Shown piece after piece: positions 40,083 through 50,794 of a DNA stretch of 64,000 nt. This DNA comes from Imbricaverruca yamaguchii (lineage: Eukaryota > Arthropoda > Thecostraca > Neoverrucidae): assembly GCA_034440575.1 (NCBI GenBank), contig JAOTOL010001394.1, forward strand, positions 724,501 through 788,500, given 5' to 3'. Position 1 is the first letter of the stretch, and every line of letters starts with the position of its first letter. The notes beneath the pieces are model-generated. The model had not been told where the DNA came from. It saw only the letters and a list, made by a program, of their open reading frames with translations, and did not search any database. The position numbers were made by a program, and so were the translations under genes.

Positions 40083-40445
40083 GACATAAAGACATAAAAT
40101 ATTAGTGCAACTATGAGCCACAAGGGCCCTTCTTGGTTGCACTCTGTACACTGAACCAGTTGCCCACCAAATCTGTCAATCAGACCTCCCTGTAATACTG
40201 AAAAGCAAGCCCTCTATTCTTATAATGATTGTCTATGTTGTTTTTAAATATGTTCAATGTGCTGCTACTGACGATGTTTTGTGGCAGCTGGTTCCAGTGT
40301 TCTACTACCCTGTTGGTGAAGAAAGTTTGCCTTAACCTTGTTCTGCTGTGGTTAACTTTAATTTTGAATTTATGACCTCTAATTGCATCATTTCTGTTAA
40401 ATTCAAACATTTCCCGTCGAACAAATAACAGAACACATCCAAAAT
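40083..40445 (-). pseudogene. LINE 3' end, reverse transcriptase C-terminus
   Basis: The minus strand encodes a C-terminal reverse transcriptase tail with RGHKFKIKVNHSRTRLRQ, FFTNRVVEHWNQLPQNIV and FKNNIDNHYKNR. Such tails end CR1-group LINEs. The stop at about 40180 is followed by a short 3' UTR and repeats of TTTATGTC at about 40083-40100, which fits a LINE 3' terminus. The copy is heavily 5'-truncated. Confidence 0.75.
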
Positions 40446-41220
40446 TTGTTCGAACAACATACAGTGCTAAAGCACTGTGATGACACAAAGGTTATGGAAT
40501 TGTCGGCATGACCTTAGGTTACCTTTCAAATAACCAAAATTGTGTTGCAATATACTGTGGTCATTACAAATCACTGCACATAAGATGTCAGATATATCAG
40601 CACAAACTGAGGTTGCTAAAATCGTTACATGGCAATAAGGCTTCACAACTGGAATTACAACACCATAAAAAGAGAAAAAGACATACATAAAAATAGAAAT
40701 ATCCTTCCTTGTATAGATTGAACATTGAATTGTTCCATTTTCACAAGCACTGTTCATTTACTGTTTGATTAAAAGGCAGACAACTCCCTTGGAAGTGACA
40801 GGCTGTTCATATATCACACATAGGAGGAATACTGTCCTCTCAGAATAGGCTTGCCGACACATTTTCCTCCACTCAGACTTCAAAGATTGACATCAAACAC
40901 CAAGTGATGGTATCCAACAGATCATAAGGCAACAGGAAAATAACCTCGAATTAAGTTGAGAAGCCATAGAAAGAAATGCAGAAAGAAAGTTGAACAGGTC
41001 AAGTAACATAAATGGCCAGCCATTAATTGTTCTGCTTTCAGAAGGGGTATGGATCTGCCAAATCACTACACTCTCATGGGCAGTTCCAGGCAATCAACTG
41101 GGGTTTTAGGGGCGCATCTCCATGGCATCGAACAGGGACCATTAAGGTCAATGGACAATTCCCTGTATCCATTTTGGTTAACTCCCTGGATTTGAGCCAT
41201 GGTTCTTATTGACCTTTGGA
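40446..41220. other. Intergenic spacer of the inverted repeat, nothing recognised
   Basis: No motif-bearing frame. It carries a GGTTTTAGGGGCGCATC string near 41102, like the one in the B copy at 12990. Confidence 0.35.
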
Positions 41221-41788
41221 AATTCATGTTACACATTTTACACAGATTTTAACCTCATGAAGTGGCAAAGGGGTCAAGTTTGTCTTGGCCAGGTTAGGTT
41301 GTATTTCTAATTCCATTTGGATTTCTTAACATTAAAATTACTTTTCTTTGAAAGCAGATAAGGTTAGCTGAGGTAAGTTTTCAATTAGTTTTATTTTAAA
41401 GAAAAATATTGTGCAATCATTTTTTTATAACTTTTTTCTCATGTGGAAAGCTAGGTAGGTTAGGTTGGGCAATGTTATATTTTTAAACATTATTCTTCAT
41501 GCTAGATTGCCCAACTCCAAGTTTCCTCTTTGGGGCTATTTTTCTGTGAACTGAAAAAGATGCATTTGTATCCTTTTGGGCATGAGTGGTCACATTACTT
41601 TAACCACATTCCTATACATTACATTGGAAAAAGAAATCACAAGAAATAAAAATGACCATATACTATTTTGAAGTTCAGTACAATGTATCCAGCCATGTTC
41701 CGAGATATGCTTCTGAATGCCTCTTTTGAATTCATACCATTTTTATGTGCAAGTTCCAAGCTCCAGTTCCAAGAGGATTCATGTGTTC
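41221..41788 (-). repeat. Right arm of 567-bp inverted repeat
   Basis: Reverse-complement copy of 37378-37944. Its outer end (ATGTGTTC) directly adjoins a family A fragment. Confidence 0.88.
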
Positions 41789-41789
41789 A

Positions 41790-41911
41790 TTGTGGGAAAA
41801 TGTACGCCAAATGTTGGCCCGATTCCGCGTGCCATTCGTCCACTATCAGCGAAAAACGTGAGGGGCGGTTGAAGACCCCCCAGAGACAGACAATCTCAAC
41901 AACAGGGTTAA
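41790..41911 (-). mobile_element. Family A fragment, left end
   Basis: Minus-strand left end of A, from TGTGGGAAAATG to GGGTTAA (41908-41911). It overlaps a short tandem duplication of ACAGACAATCTCAACAAC (about 41886-41928). Confidence 0.7.
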
Positions 41912-41928
41912 CAGACAATCTCAACAAC

Positions 41929-42489
41929 CTCCCGTAGCGGTAGTTACAAAACCTGCCACTGGCGGCGCTAGTTGACCCGTTGGCCGCTTTCGACTCCTAT
42001 CGTGGTATTCGAAACATATCACAATGTTGGCCTCGCAACAATACGTACAAGTATCCCTTCATTTTCCTTGTATACGTCATTTACAGGGACGTAAAGCCGA
42101 ATCCCTATCGTAATGCAAACGCAGCATTTTTCTTTGTCACGGTATACATTGCGTGTCTCCGAAGGCGTGCACATTTTCATAAGATTCCTGTGGTTTATGT
42201 TTTGGGAACTCTTTGTATATTGCACATTATTGTCAATTACTGCATTGCACTAAGCAGTGTATAATAGAACAACGATGGAACAGGACAACGGAATAAGCAT
42301 CAGATGATGAGAACTTGTTCCAACTTGCACATGTGTAGCTCTCAAATGCAGCTAGTGTAGCTTCTTTAACTAGGATTGCAAATTTCATGGTCACAATAGT
42401 GTTGTAGGTTATTTCCATGTAACGGCGTAATTTTACTTCAGAACATCTGGTTACTTACAACGCCTACTGAATGCCATCAACTATGACAA
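41929..42489. other. Intergenic DNA, no supported gene
   Basis: An open frame of 94 codons (41980-42264) is hydrophobic with about three possible membrane segments, but no family is recognised. Confidence 0.35.
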
Positions 42490-42553
42490 CGGTCATTAGC
42501 CGTGAATGTGCATAAAGTGTGTCGTGAACCAACCAATAAACAAACAAATAAAC
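42490..42553 (+). mobile_element. SINE tail fragment
   Basis: The 45 bases starting ATTAGCCGTGAATGTGC match the 3' part of the SINE at 21373-21545, and are followed by an AACAAACAAATAAAC tail. Confidence 0.7.
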
Positions 42554-43254
42554 TATGACAACGGTGCAATCTGACCATGTTCGATCATGGTAACATCACA
42601 CTAAGAAATGCAATGATGCTTATTTCCACATGCAGGTCGCCATTTATATGGACGTACGGTCGAACACCTATTGCAAGCCACTCTTTGCTGTTGCAGTGCA
42701 CGAAGGCTGTGCCCGAAAGCATAATATTAAAAACTTCATGTGACTTCACTATTCACGTTCGTGGGACACTGATCATGTGGACAATCCGCAGGGGATAATG
42801 TACTGTACAATGGTACATATGTTATGTAAGTAAAAGTAGATCAATCGGTTTCCATTTGGCTTTGATAACCAGATATTTACAAACGGCTTCGATTCGAAGT
42901 TCGCCCATGCCGAATTTTGAGGGTGAACATGGAATCTGAGACCGTGGGAACCGTAGAAATTGCCAAAATATTCTTGGAAATTCCCAAGGAAACTCAAAAT
43001 TTTTAAGGTTGTTTTTTTTGCGCGCCGGGTGCAATATGACGATTTCAGACTATTTTCGGTAACTTCTGGTAACTTGAACGCCTAGTAGGGCATCAAATCG
43101 GGAAACAAAAGTGGGACAAACAGTTTGAATTTCCGGAAGTGGATTTTGAGGTAGTAAATGTTAATTCAAAGATAATTTTAAGAGGGCATCTTAAAAAAAA
43201 CTTGTCCTGGCACATCCCTTGGGTATGTTATGGGCTTTTAGTATACACAAGTTG
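42554..43254. other. Intergenic DNA, nothing recognised
   Basis: Short frames only. Confidence 0.35.
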
Positions 43255-44697
43255 TTTCACCCGGGTCTTTTTAGTCCCCTAGTCTCGGGGGAGGGGCTTG
43301 TTTTGCGATCCTCTACTCAACATTTTGAGCCAATAGTGAAAAACAGCGCACGGCAGCGCGCCGCAATTTTGCACACCTTTCCCAACATGAATTTTGCATC
43401 TTGTATGATAATTCTGAGGTCAGATGAGTTGTTAAAGATCAAGTGAGGTCGCCTAAAAAAAGTTCAGCCAGTAGTCATGCCTGAACACGCGCCCTGGTTG
43501 GCCTCTGAAAATTACGCGCACGGGAGGGGGCGGATTCCGCCCCTTCTAAGATCTCGGCTCCTATAAAATCTGGAGCAATGAAATTCGAAGGGTGCATGGG
43601 TACGCTAGTGAACTCTATTTTGTGCAAATTGCATAAACTTGGGTCAATACCCTCAGGGTCATATGAGGTCAAAATATCAAAATTTTCTGGTTTTGCGTGG
43701 ATTGGCTTGTCATTGTTATGGATCGCTGTGATTGTGTTTAAGTGCTCCAAAATGGACATCGATGATGTTTTAGACAATACTAATGATGCAATATAGATGT
43801 TAGACCCGGAGTTTGACCTCAGGTCACCTATACAGCACCACTTTATGAGGTCACTACCTGCTCCACCCCGCCCGACTATTCCGACAACGATGACAAACAG
43901 TAGTTTTTAGGATGTGCAGGGAATAACACGCAGGGTGACATCAATCGCATGACAGTCATTTGCATTTATGACAACATTCCAGTTGATCAAATTTGGATCC
44001 ATTAACCTGCCACGAACTTGACCTGACGACCTCGGTGACCTACCATGACAATGAAACTGGAAAGCATAACAACATAAATCAAACAAGTCGCTAGTGTTGC
44101 TAAGACCACTTCCTTAGTGTCAATAGACGGGAAGCGCATCAGCGACGACTTTTGTGGTCTGGCGCTTGTCAATTTTTTATTTACCGTAACGACCCGTAAC
44201 CCTAAAAATGTTCGGTCGATTTTCGTATTTCTTGCTTTAAACAACACGCCGGCCATTTCTAAGCAGGTACGCAAATAATGGCGGATATCGCCTGGTAACA
44301 TCTTGAGGTATGTACGAAAAACCGGAGGGGTGGGGGGATTTCGCCCCCACCCCCCGCTCCTCCAGGGCGCGTGTTAACGGACAAATATATTTGAATGAAA
44401 CTTTCAGCGCTTGCTCATCTTTTGAAATGGAACGAAGGGCACCAGAGGATTTTTCGTTTTTGATAACGTATTAATGCTGCATGTTTTCCCATTGGGCCTA
44501 AAATAGAAGATTCTGGTTAAAGTTTTATGAGACCAAATTACCACTCAGCAATGTCGGGTTAACAAATTGTTACGGCCTTGGTCGATTTCGTCTTCCTTTT
44601 CGGACTCCAAATACATTTTGTTTTTCAAATCTCCCAGAAATTTACTCCCCAGAGTTAAAACAAGTGTTAGTCGTGATCACGTAGATACACCAGTGAC
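43255..44697 (+). mobile_element. Composite A-B-A element, copy 2
   Basis: The left part of A (43255-43485) is joined to B at TGAA then CACGCG (43482 onward). B ends GCGCGTG then TTAACGG (44374-44377), and A resumes with the same bases as in copy 1. The right end of A is lost after about 44697. Nesting position and orientation match copy 1 (12651-14327). Confidence 0.78.
43486..44377 (+). mobile_element. Family B element, nested copy 2
   Basis: CACGCGCCCTGG start and CTCCAGGGCGCGTG end before TTAA. It is longer than copy 1 because it keeps the central part with TTGCGTGGATTGGCTTGTCA. No coding capacity for a transposase. Confidence 0.75.
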
Positions 44698-44787
44698 GCA
44701 ATGTATCGGGAGTAAAATTTCTGTGGTAGTTTCGGACATAAAAGTATTGTTATTTTACTTCCGTAATGGTCAGTTGGCCCTTTTTCT

Positions 44788-44789
<2 letters not shown>

Positions 44790-44856
<67 letters not shown>
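44790..44856 (+). repeat. (AT)n microsatellite, about 33 units
   Basis: Uninterrupted TA dinucleotides. Confidence 0.95.
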
Positions 44857-44859
<3 letters not shown>

Positions 44860-45990
44860 CAACAAAAGTTCAACTGGAGAATTGGAGAGGAGATAATTTA
44901 AAATAGCTATCGACTTATTGTAGTGTTTGAGTTCACGTCTATGTCGCTAAGAAGTCGCTTCAAAACCTTCTTCTTCTTCTTTTGATTCCACATTTTCTCC
45001 AGAGTCGTACGCAATCCGTTCCTGTGCTTCGGGGTCGGACTCATTATCAATAGCTATTCATGAGTGTTTACGGTATCGACTTGTATGACAAAATATTAGT
45101 TAACATGGGCGGATAGCTGTGTGTAATCCCATTGCGCCATGCACACAAATGCACCCTCGATAATTCTGGAGATCCTAGAGATAATAAAATATGATTGAAT
45201 CTTGTTTTGGATTCTAAACATCGGCGTCAATAGAGATCAAGGCCAACACTAGCATGGTCGATCACCGATGGCGGTTTTGGCAGTGCATAATGTGGAACTG
45301 GGCCACCATTATGCCGGAATAACTAAACTAAGTGAAAAAGTTCGCTCGTATTTTCGTGTCACCTAAACATGTTCCATCACATGTTGTGTGTGGGCCTCAG
45401 CAGTGGTGATGGAATTGTGGAGACGTGCTTGTCCTCCGTTGAACTAGGATTTTGTAGAAATCTCTAAATCCACATTAGAGTTTCCTTCCATCATGCCCTC
45501 CCGGTCCGATACAGACATCAGATACATAATATGACGTCCAGTGCCTTCGCAGTGGACAATCCTAAGTAAAATCCTAAGATCGTGTGTTTATTTGCAAAGC
45601 GAGCGACTAAGTCAGCTTATGCATTGGTGGTGTATGTTACGAAGGCATGAACTACTTCAGAGCCTTTGGGAAACACGATCTTAGTAGGCGATAAGGGCGG
45701 AGGGTAGGTGGCATACAATCGGGTGGATGACATAGGTCGACATACCTCACATAGGTATGTCGACATATTGACGTCGTGACATATTGCTCATCATCTGGTG
45801 GAGAGCAGAACTCGTACATCGCCTTCGCAATGCAGAACATGTTATACTGCTCCCTTGTCATCTGGTGAACAGTAATCCACATCAACTATGTTCAAGATGT
45901 GATGAAGGCCGGCCATAAATCATCCTGGCGCTCAAGAAAAGTCATGCAAACCTGCTTCTCAACAACCGAGAGGCACCAGTTTGTACATTG
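44857..45990. other. Intergenic DNA, nothing recognised
   Basis: A short hairpin (ACATAGGTATGTCGACATA region, 45730-45770) is visible. No gene supported. Confidence 0.35.
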
Positions 45991-46195
45991 GTCATCGTGC
46001 TTGCTCGACAATAGGCGATGTGCTCGAATTGCGCTTCCGGATCGGGACTGCAGCTCCTCCGAAGCGTTTCCGCGTGATAGATGATAAGTTCAATTTCGCA
46101 TCCGAAAGTGTCGTAAACTGGCGTATAAAGGAAGTAAAAAGCGCCCGGAGACGCGTGAAGGTGGCAGCAGCTGGGCGCGTGGTGGGGAGCCTTAC

Positions 46196-46381
46196 CTGTT
46201 GTGTCAGATCGGCCAGACGGAGGACGAGGCCGGCCGGGCCCGAGAAGAGTGCGACCAGCGGCGCCGGCGGCTCGGACACGCAGGTCACCAGGTTTGTCGA
46301 GATGACGGCCGCCACGAACGACACGACGCTCAACGACAGACTGCCGCTGGCGAACGACACTGCAGCGGACACGACCAGCAC
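46196..46381 (-). other. Possible GC-rich exon ending at a splice donor
   Basis: The minus strand has an open, GC-rich, codon-like segment containing a hydrophobic stretch (SLSVVSFVAAVISTNLV) and then a CVSEPPAPL segment. It ends CACAACAG followed by GTAAGG, a near-perfect splice donor (GT at 46195-46194). Base composition differs sharply from the AT-rich surroundings. No family is recognised. The upstream side runs into the 40-bp minisatellite, so the exon start is unknown. Treat it as a candidate only. Confidence 0.25.
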
Positions 46382-46845
46382 GTCAGAACGGCTCAGACAC
46401 TGCGGCGGAGATGACCAGCACGTCAGAACGGCTCAGACACTGCGGCGGAGATGACCAGCACGTCAGAACGGCTCAGACACTGCGGCGGAGATGACCAGCA
46501 CGTCAGAACGGCTCAGACACAGCGGCGGAGATGACCAGCACGTCAGAGCTGCTCAGACACAGCGGCGGAGATGACCAGCACGTCAGAGCTGCTCAGACAC
46601 AGCGGCGAATATGACCAGCACGCCAGGGCTGCTCAGACACAGCGGCGGTTACGACCAGCACGTCAGAACGGCTCAGGCACTGCAGCGGACACGACCAGCA
46701 CGTCAAACAGCTCAGAGACAGCGGCGAACATGACCAGCACGTCAAACAGCTCAGACACAGCGGCGAACATGACCAGCAGTCAGAGCTGCTCAGACACAGC
46801 GGCGGACATGACCAGGACGTCAGAACAGCTCAGAGCAGACCCGGC
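46357..46845 (+). repeat. 40-bp GC-rich minisatellite, about 12 units
   Basis: Units such as CGTCAGAACGGCTCAGACAC (first half) recur at 46381, 46421, 46461 and so on, with period 40. Later units are 39-40 bases with drift. The 40-base period is not a multiple of three, so frames drift through the array. Confidence 0.9.
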
Positions 46846-46859
46846 GTCCGTTCTCGCCC

Positions 46860-47700
46860 AGGGCGTCACTCCTACCTAAGGAAGCATGCTATTCCCTCCT
46901 CAGACCACACCTAACCTTCCCCTGGTGATTACACCGATCGCACGTCTCTCCCAGAGCGGTCGCGAGTTCTGATTTATTCGGAGTGGGGCTCAGCTGGCAC
47001 CTCCTCTAGAGTAGGCGCAGATATACCTCCCTACAACAGGCCCGGTGCCTTCTGCAGGACACACCGGATAGCCAATACAGTTGATGCGGCCTGAACCATA
47101 CATAATCCGTGCAACGGGTCAAGTGGCATCGCTCGGGTTTGCACTTCACGTGCGAACCGCTGCAGCTACTGCGCCGGGGCTCTAAGGTCTGTTCCGGCGA
47201 CCTCATCCGGAATAGGTTGAGCTTCGGCCAGAATAGCTCTTCCAGGTCGAGGCGCCGGAACGACCGACAGAGTTTTGGCCTTTAATCAGCTGTTGGCGGT
47301 GATATGGTTGTGGTGTTATTTGGCGAATATGTGCAGAACGGTGGCGTTCTCGGTCGCTTGCTCCCATCTTGCGCTTAATAGTGCTGATATTTTTTTATTG
47401 ATTGATATACTTACTTGCTGTTGTGAAAGTCCGATGAATCCCATTCTGCAGCAACTGTTGGGAGGATGAATAAACACGCTGCAAGCTGTTTTTTTATTCC
47501 GACTTCGGCCGCGAGGCTGACGCACAGTTGATGACGATGGCCTGTGCTGCTTCTAGAGCTCCAAAATCATTTATTTCAGGGGCGGAGATCCAGACATTTT
47601 CACATGCTGGGTAGGCAGGTACTCGTCTGGAGGGGAATCATTTCATCAGAAAGGCGCTGCTTCGGTGGTGCATCGACGCTCTCGTTCAGTACAATATTCA
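46860..47700. other. Intergenic DNA with a short repeat also found near 49400
   Basis: The segment 47171-47213 is the reverse complement of about 49400-49441 (shared CCTATTCCGGATGAGGT). No gene supported. Confidence 0.45.
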
Positions 47701-48552
47701 TTAACCCGTCCCGTCTCGGGGGGGTCTTCAACCGCCCCCCCCCCCTCAGGTTTTTCGCGGACAGCGGACGAACGGCGCGCGGTAGCGCGCCCAAATTTGC
47801 ATACCTCTTCCCACATCAGTTTGACATGCTGATTCAAAATTTTTAGGTAAGGTCATCTAGGGTCAACGAGTTAGTCAAGATCAAGTGAGGTCACCTCAAA
47901 AGAAGTTGAACCAGTCGTCGCTTTAACGGATACAGATAGTTTAATGAAACTTTCAGCGTTTGCTTATCTTTACGGATGCAACAAACCGTACGAGTGGGAT
48001 TTTTATTTTCCTTTTCGTTTGTGACTACATATAACTTTTGCGTATTTGCTAAATTGCAGTTCCAATACAGGATTCTGGCTAAAGTAAGCATTTTTTATTA
48101 GGGCAAGTTGACTTCCAGCAACGTTCCTCGGTTTGCTCTACCCATTATAAAATGAAAATTAAAGACAAATTGAAAACTGAAAAGTTTGAAATTTCCAAAG
48201 AATATAATTTTTATTTTTTGGGGACAACAAAATTAAGCCATGGTCGATTACGCTGTCCTTTTCTCATTCCAAATAAATTTTGTCCTTTCATATATCCCCC
48301 AAAATGAACTCCCCAGAGTCAAAAACATAATGTAAGCCGTGAAAAGACGTGAAAATCTAACCCCCCTGGTGACGTCACTTTTGGGGGAAAATTATCTTGG
48401 GGGTGGATCCGGACCCAACTCGTCGAGCGCTTTCCGATGACGCCTCTTTCGTTTTCGTGCGACGCTTAGTTTTGATTTTAGATGGGGGTCTTCAACCGTC
48501 CCCCTCCCGAGACGGGGTGGGAGGATCTGACCGGAAAGACGGCACGGGTTAA
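47701..48552 (+). mobile_element. Family A element, full-length 852-bp reference copy
   Basis: Bounded by TTAA at 47701-47704 and 48549-48552. The ends are inverted: TTAACCCGTCCCGTCTCGGG on the left, against CCCGAGACGGGG plus a short spacer and ACGGGTTAA on the right. It keeps the internal target site GCTTTAACGG near 47922-47931 and TGACGTCA near 48370. No open frame encodes a transposase, so it is non-autonomous. TTAA targets with CCC-starting ends are typical of piggyBac-like elements, and Kolobok also uses TTAA. Confidence 0.85.
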
Positions 48553-50790
48553 GCGAGGAAAGGGGACTGCACTGGAGCATACTGAATGAGCGTCTCTTAC
48601 TCTGAAGGGGGCACCTTGGGACGAAAGATCGTTTAGCGAGAGACATTCGAGTAGTACGGTGTACCTGACGGGTTACCCGCTTGAGCAGGGATGTTGCTTT
48701 ATACATTTTTTTTAGTGGGGAGGTGCCAACTAATGTTGGTTTTCCCTCCCCCAATAATTTTAACCATTCGGCTCTATGTAATGTGACTTCCAATCCATTT
48801 TTACTTGGCCATTGCCTTCACATGTCCCTCCAAATAATTTTCATTAATATTTCAAGCCCGTGTGTCAGAGGAAACCACATTCCCATGTGGAGGGCACACG
48901 GAGCTCCTCTATAAGCCACTGACACATACATGCTTGGATGCATACCAGTAATCATGCCCCTCAAATGCATGTAAATTGGCATGCATGTCTGAACCTACAA
49001 CTTACACATCAAATTTCAAACACCATCTCCAATTTACACTTGGAGCTAATGGATGCTCCCGAAGTGCACTGGAGACAAAGTTGTGTAGTTGGTGACTTAA
49101 AGCGTGGGTGACTGCTAGTATCAATCACATATCCCATGTCTCTTGGATTTCTTTCCAAAAAAGAGTTCTAAAAGAGAGAAAGTACGACTTGTACAACCTA
49201 GTGACTGTGCTCATGGCCTAAGTCAAGTTAAAAAACTATTTCATTCTGACGACACTATTGCGGCACGTTTGTTGTATTCCGAGTTTGCGTTTCCTCAACC
49301 GCCGACCGGCCGGATTGGATTTTCCTCATCCGGTGGAGGTTGGATGAGGGTAAACATATTCTGGATGAGGCGCTGGAACGGGGGGTGTAGGAAATGGAAC
49401 CTCAACCTATTCCGGATGAGGTCTCCGGAACAGACACCTAGTGAACTTTCCCAGCTATCTTTTGTATGACGTAAAACACTCGGTTACAGCATGACCAGGC
49501 ATGTGTCCAAAATACATTTCAGAAGGCATGCTTGGCGATTTTGGAAGTTGCCCGGATGTGGTTCTGAACGTCGATGATCACTCAGAAAATGACGACGTAG
49601 CATGTCAGAACATGTGAAAATTGGTCTGTGACGCGGTTCCATACACTCATGTTTATCATATCAACTTCAGAAAACCAGGGATACGACCACGAGATCTTTC
49701 TTCGGATGGATGAAAAATGGAAGGAGTTTAAAAAAAAATCGAGTAGAACATCATGATAATGACAGACGAAGGCAAGATATGAAGTCCTCAAGCTTCTTCG
49801 TGATAATTTACGATTTTACGTGAATGCTGTCAAGATGCAGCAACATCAAATTGGTTCGGTATGCGTGTCAAGTACGATGATGTGATAAGTCTGAGCATCT
49901 TTGAAAGTTCACTCAATAGCATTCATAAACTGGAATAGTATGGCAAGCCCTTGCTATGTTCCCGCGTTAGGGCAGTCCTTTTTTCTCGTAGTTATGTTCG
50001 GGGGACTCGCTGGTGATGCGTAATATCTAGTCCATGAACGTCCTTGTGAATAAACATCGATCATCTAACGAGTTTTGGATTAGGGCGTACACTCATGTAT
50101 TCTAAACTTATAATTCTCCTTAGTCACTCGCTAAAGTGAGTCAACTAGTTATTCGCGAGTTAGTGGCACATACACGTTCCATTAGTTACTAGATAACTTA
50201 GTTACTCTGCAGAGGGTGAGCACATGCGTGCGTCTCCAGAAACACCAGAAAAATCAAATCACCTCTTCTCTATGCAAAGAAAACAAATTGGATGCAATGC
50301 TCGGAGTCATGCTACATATGCCTTCGGTGCATATTAATGCGTCACATACCTGTCAAACTACATCAGCTTAGTGAAACGATTTTGGTCAATAACGAATGTT
50401 ATTTTTTAAGACCTGCTTTATAGCCACCTGATTCTTGGCAGTATTTTCTTTTTAAACGACGACGTACAAATTTGCTCAAAACTTTTAACTTTCCCTTCTC
50501 ATATATTTATAGGTCAGTGCTATTGTAGCAACGTTTAGTTCATCGCGAATCGTTTCCTCACATAGATAAGGATTGAAATACGTTGCAAAGTAAGAGTGCC
50601 TTACTTATATAAGGATTGAGGATTAGATCAGGCAAGACTGATATGCATGCACTAGATGTGCTGCATATCAGCATGATGGAAGTGGCATTGCTTAGCAGAA
50701 GGTATAAAGTAATGTTCATGTGTCCATTGCAGGGAGACTAGGCAGACATGTGTGAAAGAAGTTTATATAGTAGCAAGTATTCCGAAGAAG
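48553..50790. other. Intergenic DNA, no supported gene
   Basis: The 108-codon frame at 49143-49469 has no recognised domain and runs into the short inverted repeat at 49400-49441. Nothing else supported. Confidence 0.4.
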
Positions 50791-50794
50791 GAAA

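Noticed and set aside
42074..42120. RDVKPNPY string resembling a 2A ribosome-skipping motif
   Set aside because: The required NPGP ending is absent and no long frame lies downstream.
41980..42264. Hydrophobic 94-codon frame that could be a membrane protein exon
   Set aside because: No family motif, and composition alone can produce it in AT-rich DNA.
48392..48793. 133-codon minus-strand frame
   Set aside because: It lies mostly in the right end of family A and is not conserved in other A copies.
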